This document shows positions 10,439-22,003 of a stretch of 64,000 nucleotides of DNA, piece after piece (positions within the stretch are counted from its first letter, which is position 1; every line of letters begins with the position of its first letter). The stretch spans positions 1,240,001 to 1,304,000 of the forward strand of contig NC_026505.1 in assembly GCF_000182925.2 (NCBI RefSeq). The letters run 5' to 3'. The DNA comes from Neurospora crassa OR74A. Taxonomy: Eukaryota; Ascomycota; Sordariomycetes; Sordariales; Sordariaceae. The notes under the pieces were generated by a model. That model had not been told where the DNA came from and made no database searches. It saw nothing but the letters and a program-made list of their open reading frames with translations. Both the position numbers and the translations under genes were made by a program.

Positions 10439-12563
10439 TCACCTCACATTATAATTAGGTTTCCTCGCCATGTTCACAACAGGTGGCTCCTCGTCATCGT
10501 CAATCGGATACGGCACATACGCAGCCGGCAGGGTATTCTGCCTGCCATTGAGACTAATCGGCGAGACCAGTCCGTCTGCCGAGGACAATGGCGTCTTGGG
10601 CGGGAGTGGTGGCGGTTCTATCCTCGGCGGGTACTGGAAATGCTGCTGGTACTGCTGGTTCTGGTATCCAGGATACCAGGGGTGTCTGGGCTGGTCGTCC
10701 TCGGTAACGATGGCGATCTTATCTTGCCCTGAAGCGTTGCGCCATTGTGCGGGGGTTGGGGCGATGGCGACGAGTTTGTCTGAGTCGTCGGTCCCGAATG
10801 AGGCTGGAGGAGGGACGGCGGGGGCTGGACGACTGGGCGCTAGGTGGCTGCTGCTGCTTTTTGCTGAGTGAACGCGCTCGGCTGAGGATCTAGGCGAGGG
10901 AGTATTGATACCATTAGCGCTATGTCCTGGGACAGAAAGCGCGTCGAAGCCGGATTCGTAGGACTGTCGGCTTGGTGGCGTGCCGAGTCGCTGGGGAGGG
11001 TAGATTGGCATATCGCCAGGAAGTTCGACAGCTAGGGGCATGGAAATGCTGGGTGTAGTCTTGATCAATTCGGGAATAGGGCCGGGTGCGGTGCTGTTGC
11101 TGGTGGCACGCTCCCATCGCTGCTTTGCGAAGTGGATCTTTGCAAGCTTGGCCGATGCGCCCTGAACCATTCTCTGCTCGTCGTCCCGCTGCAAATATCG
11201 CCTGGTGTTTGTGCTGATGTCGGATAACCTGTGCCACTCGTTCATACCAAACTCGCCAACGCCGACCTCAACGTTGAAGCGGTAGTAGTTCTCAATGTTG
11301 ACGCCACGCTTTACCAGATGCTCCTTCTTCATCATCTCGTGAATCTTCTCGCACCCCTCGATCTTGGCAATCAACTTCCTCCGTGCGTCCGCGAACTCGC
11401 CCATAAACCCCTCGTACCAGAGAGTGGAGTTCATATCACTTCCCTTTGGCCGCTTTCCTGTCCCAATACTGACGAATACCCCAACTTCCCGTCCGGGCCA
11501 CTCGTTAACCACCGCTTCATCCAGGGCGTACATGGAAGGGTTGAAGACGCCAGCACCATCATCATGAAAAATAGACTGGCCGATCTGTATGGGCTTGAAG
11601 GCAAGCCCAATAGCGCAGGTGGCTCGGCCTGCTTGCCAAATCGTGCAATCGAATTCGGGGGCTGGTTCCTTTCTCGAGTCGTAGGAGCGAAGCACAGCTG
11701 GCTTCGCGTTTCTAGGAGATCCCTTGTACATGGCCGTCACGGCACTGCAAAATTTTGTCAGCAGTCAATCGACCAAGCTAGGACTCCTTTAAGATACTCA
11801 CGTTTTTGTCCGGTTCTCCCTCTCGTCGTACAGACGAGCATGGGGATTTCCCCAGCGCGAAGAGAATGCCGGTTTGGCTGATTGTGCGCTCGGACTCCTT
11901 GCGCTAAAACTAACGACACTGGCATTGCTGGCGTGTCTTCTGGGATAAGAAGAGGCGGCGCTTGAGCGGGAGACGGCACTCAAAGGACTGAAAGTATCCG
12001 AGACAGCGCCGTCGTTTCCTTCCCTGTCGTTGATGGTATGTTCCCTCACGCAGTCCTGAATGGCTTCCTCCAGCTTTGTCGCCTTGAATATGGTAGATCG
12101 GTAGGGAATGCCGGCAATGGTCTTGTCCGTCTCAAAGACCTTGCGGGTAAGGCGCACATAGAGTTCCTTGCATGTCTCCAGATCGAGCCGTAGCCTTCCA
12201 AGCATAATCGCAATCAGGCCGCCAGTGCCGGTACCGACGATAAGGTCGAAGTGGTCGCATGGTTTGGGAATCTCGGAGCGGCGCGGTGCTCTGCCTTCGA
12301 TTTCGACAAAGGTGCGGTGCATCAACTCCTGGATGATGAGGAACATGGAATAACCACGAACGCCTCCGCCATCTGTCACGGTGTTTAGTTAGCGAGACGG
12401 TGTTTCAACGCATGGCGCCGACAGCCTGGTTCCTCATACAATAGCTGTGTTTGATGCGCACAGGGGAAGGTGTCTGTTTCTAGGGGGGAAGAGACCCACC
12501 GAGCGATAAGATGCGCAAAGGCGGCCCTTTTGTTGTGTCTTTTCTCTTGAGCCCACCCTCCAT
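10439..12563 (-). CDS. Patatin-like phospholipase-family protein, nucleophile Ser replaced by Gly
   Basis: Exons 12563-12500, 12372-11802 and 11744-10439 encode 646 residues. The 127 bp first intron (GTGGGT...ACAG) splits the codon for Asp22 and completes the patatin opening LRILSLDGGGVRG, so the glycine-rich oxyanion motif DGGGxRG is residues 22-28. The second intron (57 bp) runs GTGAGT...GCAG. At residues 68-72 the lipase elbow reads G-T-G-T-G, followed by GLIAIMLGRL, where patatins have G-x-S-x-G; the codon for residue 70 is GGC. The catalytic-dyad aspartate appears kept in FHDDGAG (Asp274). The domain covers about residues 16-330; the rest is a low-complexity Pro/Ser-rich tail. Patatins release fatty acids from glycerolipids; without the serine this may be a non-catalytic or differently acting member. 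It shares a divergent promoter region with the HAM1-like gene. Confidence 0.87.
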
Positions 12564-14584
12564 CTTGTTTGTACTCTTTGGTGTTCTTTTCTCGCTTTCC
12601 TCTCTGATGACGCCCTATCGCGGGTATGGCGACAAGGCTAAGGGTTTGTACTCTTTCGTTGGGGATCGATCCTACGACTTGCGACTTTGGTGGATTTGTG
12701 CCTTACGGGCAAAGGTTGCGGAACCCGAATGGAATGCGCCCGCGAATGCGGGTGACCACACAGGTACCGTAGGTAGTATACTGATAGTGTAGAACGAACT
12801 AGTGGCCTTACTGCTGCAGTGGGAGGGTATCGTTGCGGATGCTTGTGGTGTCACTTGGTTTCGAAAGCGTCAAGGGCGTGGACCGCGTGGAGGGGACCTT
12901 GCAGCGCTTGATGGCTCACTGGTGCAGAATGACCGGAGTCTAGATGTCACTGACGTTGCTGACGCAGGAGCTCGGGCCAGATGGGAAACGATCGACGACT
13001 GCAATAACCGCCACACCTGCAGCTCCAAAAGTCTGATTAAATATCAGGTGGAAGAAGGCGAGTCGAGTTGAGTCGAGTCGTCGCTAGTTGATTTCTGTTG
13101 CTGTTGGTTGATGATGTCTTTGGGAAAGAGAAAAACCAACCGTCGAGATTTGGATATTCAAGAAATTGGCCTCACTCGCTCCCTTTGAAAATCCAAATCC
13201 GTACCCGCCGAGCGCTGCGTGGACGAATGTGGCAGTGCACAAGTTCAGTAAGCTCGCGCGAGCCGGAGTCCCGAGTCAAAGCAAAAAAGAGTCACGTTGC
13301 TTGCTTATAAACAACCGTATGCCAAGGGGGTAACCCGGCACAGTCATTCGCCTCAGTTTTGCAAGGCCGTACATATCTTATGGCATCTTGTCGTCTGGAG
13401 TCTAGTCTATACACTACCTAACCGCAGTTGACCCTTTCGAGACCTTTCTTTCACATGAAGAGATGTGAGGCCATGTTCGACCAAACGAAAGTGCTGGTGA
13501 CCGGCGCCCCAGAGCTGGGCATATCTCGAAGCTTGGAGCTGACTGGTCCCGACCACAGACTGACTTCCAGAATGGCCCCAAGTCCCAATCAAGCAGTTAT
13601 CGAAATTCCGTTGACAACCATCAAAAAGAGAGAACGCCATGGAGTAAAATGTGGAGGATATGCGAATCCTCCCAATCATTGGATGTCACTCGACAAGTAC
13701 CAAACTGACAGGAAATTATAATGGAGAACTCGTGGCGGTGCGAGCATAGTCTAGTCCCGTTCGAGAATGGCGCGCCAAGCAATGACGGATTTACATTACC
13801 TACACAGGACTTGCTGTGTATAAAAGCCGACATTGGTCAGATGTATTTGAAGGCGCTCAGGCGGCATCACCCCACAGCCAAACTTCTGTATCAGCCCTGA
13901 ACCTTTAAGACACTTGCAGAATCCAACAACGAGTGTCAGTCACCTCAAGGAGATCGAGATTGCTTCAAAGGAACAAGCAACGGGCGGTGGTGGTTGAAGT
14001 GGAGAAATCAAGGATGGATTCTCTAGTGGAAAAGCCATTGTTCTACCCCTGGACGAATGGAAAATCAGCCCTTGGGCTTCCTTCCTTTCTGGTTGACCGC
14101 ATCCAACGAGAGCGGCTTGCACTTTTCGGTGTTCTCAATCAGTGAAACGCGTGGAGTGCGGGGCACCAGGCAATATTATACACCTATTGCACTACACTAC
14201 GAGCCCATAGTCTGCAGCCGGAGGATATGCTCCCCTTCGAGATGAATGACGTCATTGTGATTGCTGTACTACTGGCAGCTGTACCTGCCCCAAAGCTGCC
14301 ACTTCCGTACAACACAGCAATGCACCAGGGCAACTACGGTACATGCTCATGTGCCTACAATAACCCAGCAACCTGAAGAAATTGACGATGCTGGACATCG
14401 TTAACCGGGAGCATCTAGAGTCCAGTCACGAACTCCCAACAGCTTCATCTCAAATTGCAATCATATCTGCATATCCGTCTGTCACCTTGGCAAGATTACT
14501 CCCAGAAGGGAAAACTAATGTGATCTGGCGCTCGTCACTGTCACCGTCACTGTCGACACCAGTGTCCACATCGACACCGCCGAC
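12564..14584. other. Divergent promoter region between patatin-like and HAM1-like genes
   Basis: This 2.0 kb stretch separates the two divergently transcribed starts. It holds TATAAA-type strings near 13305 and 13819 and a short plus-strand frame at 13933-14145 (see findings). No conserved protein was recognised. GAGTCGAGTTGAGTCGAGTCG at 13060-13080 is a short imperfect tandem repeat. Confidence 0.5.
13819..13826 (+). promoter_or_regulatory. TATA-box-like element TATAAAAG
   Basis: A consensus TATAAAAG on the plus strand lies 766 bp upstream of the HAM1-like ATG and about 110 bp before a 70-codon open frame. It could start a long leader of the HAM1-like gene or a separate short transcript. 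There is no transcript evidence in the sequence itself. Confidence 0.3.
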
Positions 14585-16885
14585 ATGGATTTGGTATCAT
14601 CGTGCTTTGGAGGCCGCACGAGGCGTGCGGACGAGGAGGAGCCTCTGTTGTCTCATTACGACGATGATACCGTGTTGCAGAGACAGCTGCATCAGAAATT
14701 ACATACCTACCAGATGCTGCGTGCCCTTTCCAAGGGATACATGCCGTCCAATGACCAAGCCATCGCCAACCTTCGAACCCTTCTCTCCTCCGATATTCTG
14801 AATCCAGACAACTCCGGCCTCAGCGACTCGGGACGGGCACTTGTTTTCTACTCCAGGAAATGGATTACCCAACTCATTCAGCTCTTGGAGCACAAGAACA
14901 GCCAGGACCAGATCCAGGATTTCCTATGGTACCTCTCCAAGGCTCGTGTGTCCGTCGACATGGAACAGATTGCCGAGCGTGCTACCAAGGCTAAAGCCAA
15001 GGCTGATACCGCTGCTGGTAAGTTCTTGTCCCAGCTTTTGTCTACATACATGGACAGGTACTGATGGTGCTTGTTCACAATAGTGTATAAGAGCATCCAG
15101 ACAGTCGGGTCCTTGCTTTTGACCAACTCCGACTTTCGTCTCTTCCTCTCGGATCTTGGTGTGGTTTCTCGCGAGGTGTTTCGCGACACTGCCTTTGCCC
15201 TTTCCGCCGCATCCAAAGAGGCAGGTGAGCGCCTGGAGCCTTGGAAGGAGGAGAGAGAATCTGTAGCAAAACCGGGGAACGACGAAACAGCCGACAAACC
15301 AGTCCAGCAGGACTTGGAGGCTGAGGTTGCCGAAGTTGGGCAGGTGCTTGGAGACACCGTCGCAACTGTCGCTCAGGAAGCCGAAAGCAGTATCATCAAC
15401 AAATTACATAGCGACGAGACGGATACTCTGCTATACCGTCTCAAGCAGGCGGTCACCAAGCTGCGAGACCGCAGGGACTACTCGGATTCAGTATCGACAT
15501 TCTCGCTCCTCCTAAAACGGTATGCTATGGTATACACGCGCATCGCTCGCGATACACTCCAGACTACCGAGGAAGCCGTTGATCATAACCCAGAGATGGA
15601 TAAGGCTCTCGAAAACTTCTGGCTCTTCATCAAGTCCTTTGGCGAACAGAAAGAATGGGAGGAATTGGAAAAGAGGTTCAAGCTGGTCATGGACCACGCC
15701 CACAGCGACCCCGAATTCGAGAAACTGATCGATGAGCTAGGCAACGCTGCCCAGGAGATGTTCACCGACCCGTCCTTCTTCGACCATGCCGAGGAGCGTT
15801 TCCAGGACCTCCGAGATCGATCTCGACAGCTCACTTCTCGCTCTTCCCTGCGTGATGACATTGATGGTTTGTTATCACAGTTGCAATCCACCTTCCATTC
15901 TGTGATGCGTGATCGTGATATTTCAGGCCTGCTCAAGACAACGGCCGCCATTGGCAAGATCTTGTCACCGAAACACCACTACATCAACACAGACCTTGTG
16001 ACCGACTGCATCAACGTCTTTGTTCCATTGCTCATTCAAGCAATCAACTACATTCCTATTCCCCGACTGGAGATCTCTACGCCAGAGATTGACATCTTGC
16101 TTGAAAACCTCATTCTAGAGCCTGGCAAGACAATCAACCACACTTCTTTCTTCCCATACAAGCTTCGTATTGAGACCCTCAACGACATTGAAATCCGCAA
16201 AGCCAGATTCCGCACAACATCAGCAATGAAGAGTCTAGTGAGAATCAAGATCGATGGACTCTCGGTCCGCGCCGAAGAAGTCGGCTTCTGGATGAAGGTA
16301 CACACCGGCTTACTGCGCTACGTCGACGAAGGAATCGCTTCCTTTGCAATGGATGAAAGAGGTATGGATCTCGAGATCGACGTAGAAGTTGGTCGAGACA
16401 GGATGGACAAGATCCTCTCCCTCCGCAGCGTCCGATGCGAAATCCACAAGCTCGATTTCACCTTGCGCCAAAGCAAGTTCAGTTGGCTTGCCTGGCTCTT
16501 CAAGCCCTTCGTGAAGCCCGTCATCAAGAAGACGATCGAGATGCAAATCGCCATGGGCATCGCCCAGTCCTTACAGTTTGCCAATCGCGAGATCCTGTTC
16601 GCTAGGGAGAGACTTCGCGCCACGCGCATTGCGGATCCGGATGATCTCAAGACGTTCTTCAAGGCTGTCTTGGCGAGGTTGACGCCTCCTGATGATCCGG
16701 ATGTCAATATACGGCTGGGTGTTACGGATCCCGGAAGGGGCGTGTTTGATGGAGTATATGCTCCTGGAAGTATCGTCAAGTTGTGGAATGAAGAGGCCAC
16801 GCAGGCGTCACAGAGGATTCGAGAGAATGATCAGGATGGATGGAGGAATAGAGTGTTTGACGTTCACACTACCTTGATGACATGA
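14585..16885 (+). CDS. HAM1-like (DUF5923/DUF4449) protein, predicted lipid-binding fold
   Basis: Two exons, 14585-15017 and 15084-16885, encode 744 residues. The 66 bp intron runs GTAAGT...ATAG and joins the codon for Val145. The N-terminal two thirds are helical and charged, with an early acidic patch and conserved segments such as WITQLIQLLEHKNSQDQIQD. The C-terminal third, from about residue 490 (TINHTSFFPYKLRIETL), matches the family described in Pfam as HAM1-like C-terminal (earlier DUF4449), which has been compared with BPI/TULIP lipid-binding proteins. No signal peptide or membrane helix is obvious. The family is widespread in fungi but poorly characterised, so its cellular role is uncertain. 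The start chosen is the first ATG of the frame, and its length is close to what I remember for full-length members. It may share regulatory DNA with the divergent patatin-like gene, a lipid-related association that is only suggestive. Confidence 0.85.
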
Positions 16886-18555
16886 GGGATATGTCAAGGG
16901 ACCCTACTACTGGGGCTGTGGACCAGTAGGTATGAAGGTATAGTAGTTTCACTTGTGAGGATACGCTCTGGTATGGCGATGGAACAACGTTTTGCTTTTG
17001 GCGGTAATGACTGGTCTCTGACGGATTTACGAAACTGATATTCTAATTTTCTGACCCTTATGTTGAGAGATCTCAGTCAGATGGACCTAACGAGAAGAAA
17101 ACACGTCCTACCTTCTCAGATATAAGGGTCAGTGCACTCTGCAAGGCGAACCACCTGTGATAATAACGAAGGGGAAAACAAGACCGATAACAAACACTTT
17201 CATAAATCATGTCCTGTTCGAGGCTTTAAGATGTGATTTCAAACCCCTACCAAAGCAACACAGAAGACCTTCAGAAGCATAACAATCTCGAGCACTAGAA
17301 GCCCTTGGAAGTAACACCATCCTAGTAATTTTTCAGCTTTGAAAGGTAGGCATTTCTTTCAGAATACCCATGAACGGATCAGACCAATGAAAATCCACGA
17401 ATTCTGTGCTATGACTTCATCCCAGAATCCGCTTTAGACTACCACCCGGCATCTGTTTCCCCCCTCCCCAATCTCAGCCGTTTCAGGCGTTCTCATGCCG
17501 ACGGACCATAGGTCGTCCGTTCAGTTTCCGAATTGATGCCAAGTATCTCTAGTTTTCTTGTCGGCCTCGTTCATAGCGCCTCCAACATTCCAAGGTGATG
17601 CTTGCTGGACATGATTGGAAGCGAAACAAAAGTCAAGCCCTGTTCTCGTGATTGTGATACAATAGCAGGCACGGTACGGTTAGATCATTCGTTCCGGCAT
17701 TTCTGTTTGTCACACGTCACGTAGACTAGAAGCCTTGGGCAGGGATGGAGAAAAATGAGAGGCCTCCCGCTACTAGGTGGCTCTGGTACCTAGTTCTGGT
17801 TCGACAAGTGCCGAGAGGAGGAGATCAAGGTGGATCAAGGCAGGGAAACGTGGGATATCAGGAGGATTCAAGTACCGTTGGACCAACTATGAGCTGTTTA
17901 CAACCTGAGCCAATGTATACCAGGATACATCCACGTGCAGAAATGGAAAACATGGAAATGAAATGTGGAAGTTGTTTGAAATCACCGAAAAGGAAACATG
18001 AGCCAAAGGAAGTGTTCACTGGAGTGTGTAGTGGCTTGCCAAGAAAAGGGTGACCTTGATGACGAGAGACTGCCATCCAGTCCTGTATAGGACCATGCAG
18101 GAACTGGGTGAGCTTGGGTAGGCTTGGGTGAAGCATCATATCGGAAAAGATGGTGGTGATGAGGAAGGGCTTGATTGATGTGAGTCTGCCGCGGTGTGTG
18201 GTACAGTGGTATCTATGGAGGGTGTGTTGATGCGCGGTGTGAGGAAACGGTTTTGTCATCTCGCGTCAGGTTTTGCGCTCAGTTTTGAAGTGAGAGGGGG
18301 ATAACGAGCGGTGACTTGATAAAGTGATGATGGTGGTGGGTGATATATCACGGTTATGTCCTCCCACAATCAAAATCTGGTCTGACCTCCTTATTTTTAT
18401 TTCATCATTCTTCTCAACATCGTGGTCACGGACAAACAAGCCAACACCACCACCATCTAGAAGTGGGAGATCACGAGTGATTTTCTTCGCAAACCTACCT
18501 CAATCGACTACACCATCGACGGTCAGATCAAACAGAAGAAAAAAAATCGCCCAAG
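16886..18555. other. Intergenic, no gene seen
   Basis: The region holds the 3' flank of the HAM1-like gene and the promoter of the MARVEL-type gene. The last 150 bp before 18556 are AC- and A-rich, as in many ascomycete leaders. The two open frames of about 100 codons near 17.75-18.26 kb overlap on opposite strands and show no known domain. Confidence 0.5.
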
Positions 18556-19159
18556 ATGATCCTGGTAGACATCATCTCCATCATCCTCCGCGTTGCGGAG
18601 CTTGCATTCGCATCCATCGTTGCTGCCCTTAACGGGCGCTTCCTGCACGCCGCTCGCGGCAACTCACCATGGGATCTCGGCCGACACATTTATACTGAAG
18701 TGGTGGCGGGCTTGTCCATTCTCTTTGCCATCGTCTGGCTGTTTCCGTTCTCGAGCTCGTTCATCCACTGGCCCATGGACCTGGTCATTTCTGTCATGTG
18801 GTTTGTGAGCTTTGGGCTGTTGGTAAATTGGTTGCATGGGGTTTGCGGGTAAGTGTCTCAGGCTTTCACCAGCAAGTGAAGGGGGTGCTGACGAGTGGGC
18901 AGATATGTCTTTGATTGGGATAATGTTGGCTTTAATGGTGTGGGCTGTGGTGAGTGGAAGGCTACAGTTGCTTTTGCCTTTCTCAGCGCCATTTGTTGGC
19001 TTGTTAGTGCTTTGGTTGGGTAAGTTTTATCACCTCTTTTCTTCCAAGGTATGTCCAGATGCTAACATATGGAATAGTCTCTACTGGGTTCGTCGCCATA
19101 CCCCCGCTCCTGTTGATGCGGGATATCGTCGCCGCCGCTGGTATCGTTCTCGCGTCTAA
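18556..19159 (+). CDS. Small MARVEL-type four-helix membrane protein
   Basis: Three exons, 18556-18848, 18903-19019 and 19078-19159, give 163 residues. Introns are 54 bp (GTAAGT...GCAG, with GCTGAC branch) and 58 bp (GTAAGT...ATAG, with GCTAAC branch). Exon 2 restores FDWDNVGFNG and exon 3 ends with a basic tail, RRRRWYRSRV. Four hydrophobic segments are visible, at about residues 5-25, 47-65, 70-92 and 115-132, with a short loop carrying Trp/Asp/Asn, the pattern of fungal MARVEL-domain proteins. Such proteins sit in the plasma membrane or endomembranes and are linked to membrane organisation (the Nce102 family is a relative). The exact paralogue and function are unknown. The ATG at 18556 is the first in the leader frame. 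The very basic C terminus is likely cytoplasmic. Confidence 0.82.
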
Positions 19160-20747
19160 ATCCAGGTGCTTGCCTTTGAGTGTTGGATGTGGGAGCTTCG
19201 CCTACGGAAAGATGACAGATGGTTCGATGACTTTCACCGAGGCGCAATGCCCGTCTTGCTTCCCCCAACTACATACTGTTAATTTTGGACTGGAGCTGTT
19301 TTGTTGAAGACTGATGGACGGAAATGATACCCGGAATGGATCTGGACCGCGCTAATGATGTGCTGTTTGGACCCCACTCTTCAATCGCATCTCTCTTTAC
19401 CCCTGAGCAACAGCTGGAATGACGGACGTTTATGGAGACCTTCTGGGATGATAATGACGGAAAACGGGCCGTACATGTTGTAATTGGCCGCCATGTTGCT
19501 TGCTTCTTGGCCTCGCGTGCGAGCTGAAACACTTAAGAATCCAGTTTACTATACTCCTTTGCATAAACATCTCGTTGATCGTAATATCTTCCTGGTCTTA
19601 ATTGTAGGCGACTAAATTTGTCTCCAGCATTTTGGTTGGAAGGAACCTGGGAAAGGTCGCATTGAAGCTGCGTCATTGGTGTAGGGCTGAAGTGGGACAC
19701 TATGACGTCAGACTAGTGGGGTCATGCGGAGAGACATGTTGACTGTTTGAGACATTGCAACGGCGCGGGGAAATTCAGTTTGAAACTCTAAACTCCTTGT
19801 CAGTAGAGGTACTGGATTTTCCCGAATGGCAACATCCAAATTGCCTTGTCCAGCTCGGCTTTTCTTTCATCTGCCTTGGTGACTGTGAAGATCTTCACCG
19901 TTAGAAGGCTGAACAGAAGGCCAGAAGACACACTTCTCGGCGACAGAACATGGAAAAGTTGGTAGGAGCTGACGAATGTTTATTGGACTTCACCCAATGA
20001 CATGTAAGCAACGGATCGCGGTTCGCTTGTTTCAGTGTCTTGGAGCTCCCTTGTGAAGCACCCTCCAGATGATCGGGACCCTGATTGTCACTTCTCACTT
20101 CCTCTTCGGGTTTGTCAAGATGTAATTCTGACGGTCCAGATGAGTCTTCCTCTTTGCATGACGTCTTTTCCTCCATCTTTTCTTTCGCATCTGACCGAAT
20201 CTGCTTGTTCCTGACGGGAAAGCGTTGGCTGCGGGTTTGCCCCAGATGGCGTTATACCAGTCCTTGTTCGTCTCGTCTGCAACTTCACGCACTAATGACG
20301 ACACTGGACAAGACGACCATTGAGTACGTACCACTTACACGTCCCGCCAGGTACCTGCCTTGCTGTCTTGCACATGTAGTGTACGGGCACTCACAGCCAA
20401 CAGGCATAGAGGTAGTCAAGCAGGGACGACATGTACCAGTATCAGATGCCTCGTTCACTGCCGGCCTCACCTTCCCTGCGGTACCTGGTGGCCTTGGCTG
20501 CCGTCCGAACTGGATCGAGATGATGCCATAGCCCCCTTTCCCATACGCCTTCCTCAGTCATGAAGCGAAGTCGAATTTGTTTATAAAGAACACCTTCTTC
20601 TCCCGATCTCAACTCATATTCCCCGATTCATCATCATCAACAACCTACACTACAACTGACCACAACGAACAACAAACACTCTGATACCCCAACTACCTTT
20701 ACATTATACCTCCAACCCATACTCAACACACAAGAACATCATCCAAT
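19160..20747. other. Intergenic: MARVEL 3' flank and repeat-protein promoter
   Basis: No convincing gene. The 3' half is the upstream region of the DPRVDSD repeat protein, with a TATA-like element at 20582 and an AC-rich, ATG-free leader just before 20748. Open frames at 19.9-20.5 kb overlap on both strands without recognisable domains. Confidence 0.5.
20582..20588 (+). promoter_or_regulatory. TATA-box-like TATAAAG of the repeat-protein gene
   Basis: TATAAAG lies 166 bp upstream of the ATG and is followed by an AC-rich leader without ATG, the layout of strongly expressed fungal genes. The assignment rests on position and sequence only. Confidence 0.45.
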
Positions 20748-22003
20748 ATGTCCAGCATCATCAACAAGATCAAGGAGGCTGTCCACAGCGACAACTCTGC
20801 TCAGCACGGCGCTCCTGAAGGCACTGCCGGTCCCCACAACTCCCGCGTTGCCAACGCCGCCGACCCCCGTGTAGACTCCGACATGGATGGCTCCCACCGC
20901 AAGGTTGCCGGTCACGGCGAGCTCGGCAGTGGTCACGCCGCTTACGGCGCTGGCCACCCGGAGGCCCACACTCTTGGCGGTAACCCTACTTATTCTGGCT
21001 CCAACACCACCGGTACCCACGTCGGCACTCACACTGGCGCTCACACCGGCACAACACATGGCACTTCCGAGGGTGCCTATGGCCCCCACGGCTCTCGTGC
21101 CGCCAACGCCCTAGACCCTCGTGTCGACTCCGACCTTGACGGTTCCCGCGCTGCCGGCACTGGCGCCGGTTACAACACACACAGCACTGGCAACACCTTT
21201 GGCTCTACCGGCACCCACGGTACTCATACCACTGGTAACACCTTCGGCTCTTCCAACACCCACGGTACATCTGAGGGTGCCTATGGTCCCCACGGCTCTC
21301 GTGCCGCCAACGCCCTCGACCCTCGTGTTGACTCTGACCGTGACGGCTCCAGGACCGCGGGCAACACCACTGGCACTCACAACACTGGGACCTTTGGCAC
21401 CATCGGCACCCACGATCGCCAGAACCACCCCTTCAGCTCCAACACCCACTCCAACGTTGCTGGTTCCGGCCATACCGGTATGACCGGCACCCACGGTGCT
21501 CCTACTGGTACCCACGGCCCTCACGATAGCCGTGCTGCCAACACTCTTGACCCCCGTGTCGACTCTGACCGTGATGGCCGCGCCAACCTCGGTCACCACT
21601 CCGGCCCTGGCCCCGCTCCCAACACTGCCGGCCCTCACAAATCCGACATGGTCAACAAGTTGGACCCCCGCGTCGACTCCGACCTTGATGGCAGCAAGAC
21701 CGTCGGCGGTAACAAGACCTATCAACAGTAAGTAAGTAAATGCGAGTTATCTTGCCCGTGGCTGAACATCCTCTCTGAGGTCGGCCTGTGGCGTCCTGGC
21801 AACACTTAAGCTAACAGCTTCTTTCAAGACAACCTCACACTTCAAACCTGGCCCACAAGGATCCCACAGACGCTGCTCAGGTCCCCCCTTCTGTTCTCCG
21901 CAAGAGCATCGGCGAGCCTGTCATTGAGCACGACGACCACGGGCACCACCGCGAGAGGAGGAACAGCATCAAGACCCACCAGGAGACTTATAGCGGCATC
22001 TAA
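20748..22003 (+). CDS. Disordered protein with five GPH..DPRVDSD.DG repeats
   Basis: Exon 1 (20748-21727) and exon 2 (21829-22003) give 384 residues. The 101 bp intron runs GTAAGT...CAAG with a GCTAAC branch; without splicing the protein would stop at residue 327. Five copies of a 21-residue unit, consensus GPHxSRxANxLDPRVDSDxDG, begin at residues 28, 112, 180, 257 and 295. Spacers are made of Gly, Thr and His (GTHTG-type), and the C terminus is charged. There is no signal peptide or membrane segment, so any 'cell surface protein' label seen for relatives is not supported here. The composition is that of a soluble, hydrophilic, intrinsically disordered protein, which I associate with stress or developmental proteins of ascomycetes; this is inference. 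Third codon positions are nearly all C, suggesting high expression. Repeats 2 and 3 are almost identical in DNA, implying recent internal duplication. Confidence 0.88.

Noticed and set aside
21111-21725. 204-codon minus-strand frame and other long frames opposite the DPRVDSD gene
   Set aside because: They mirror the strong C bias at third positions of the sense gene and are low-complexity Val/Gly/Ala strings without any domain.
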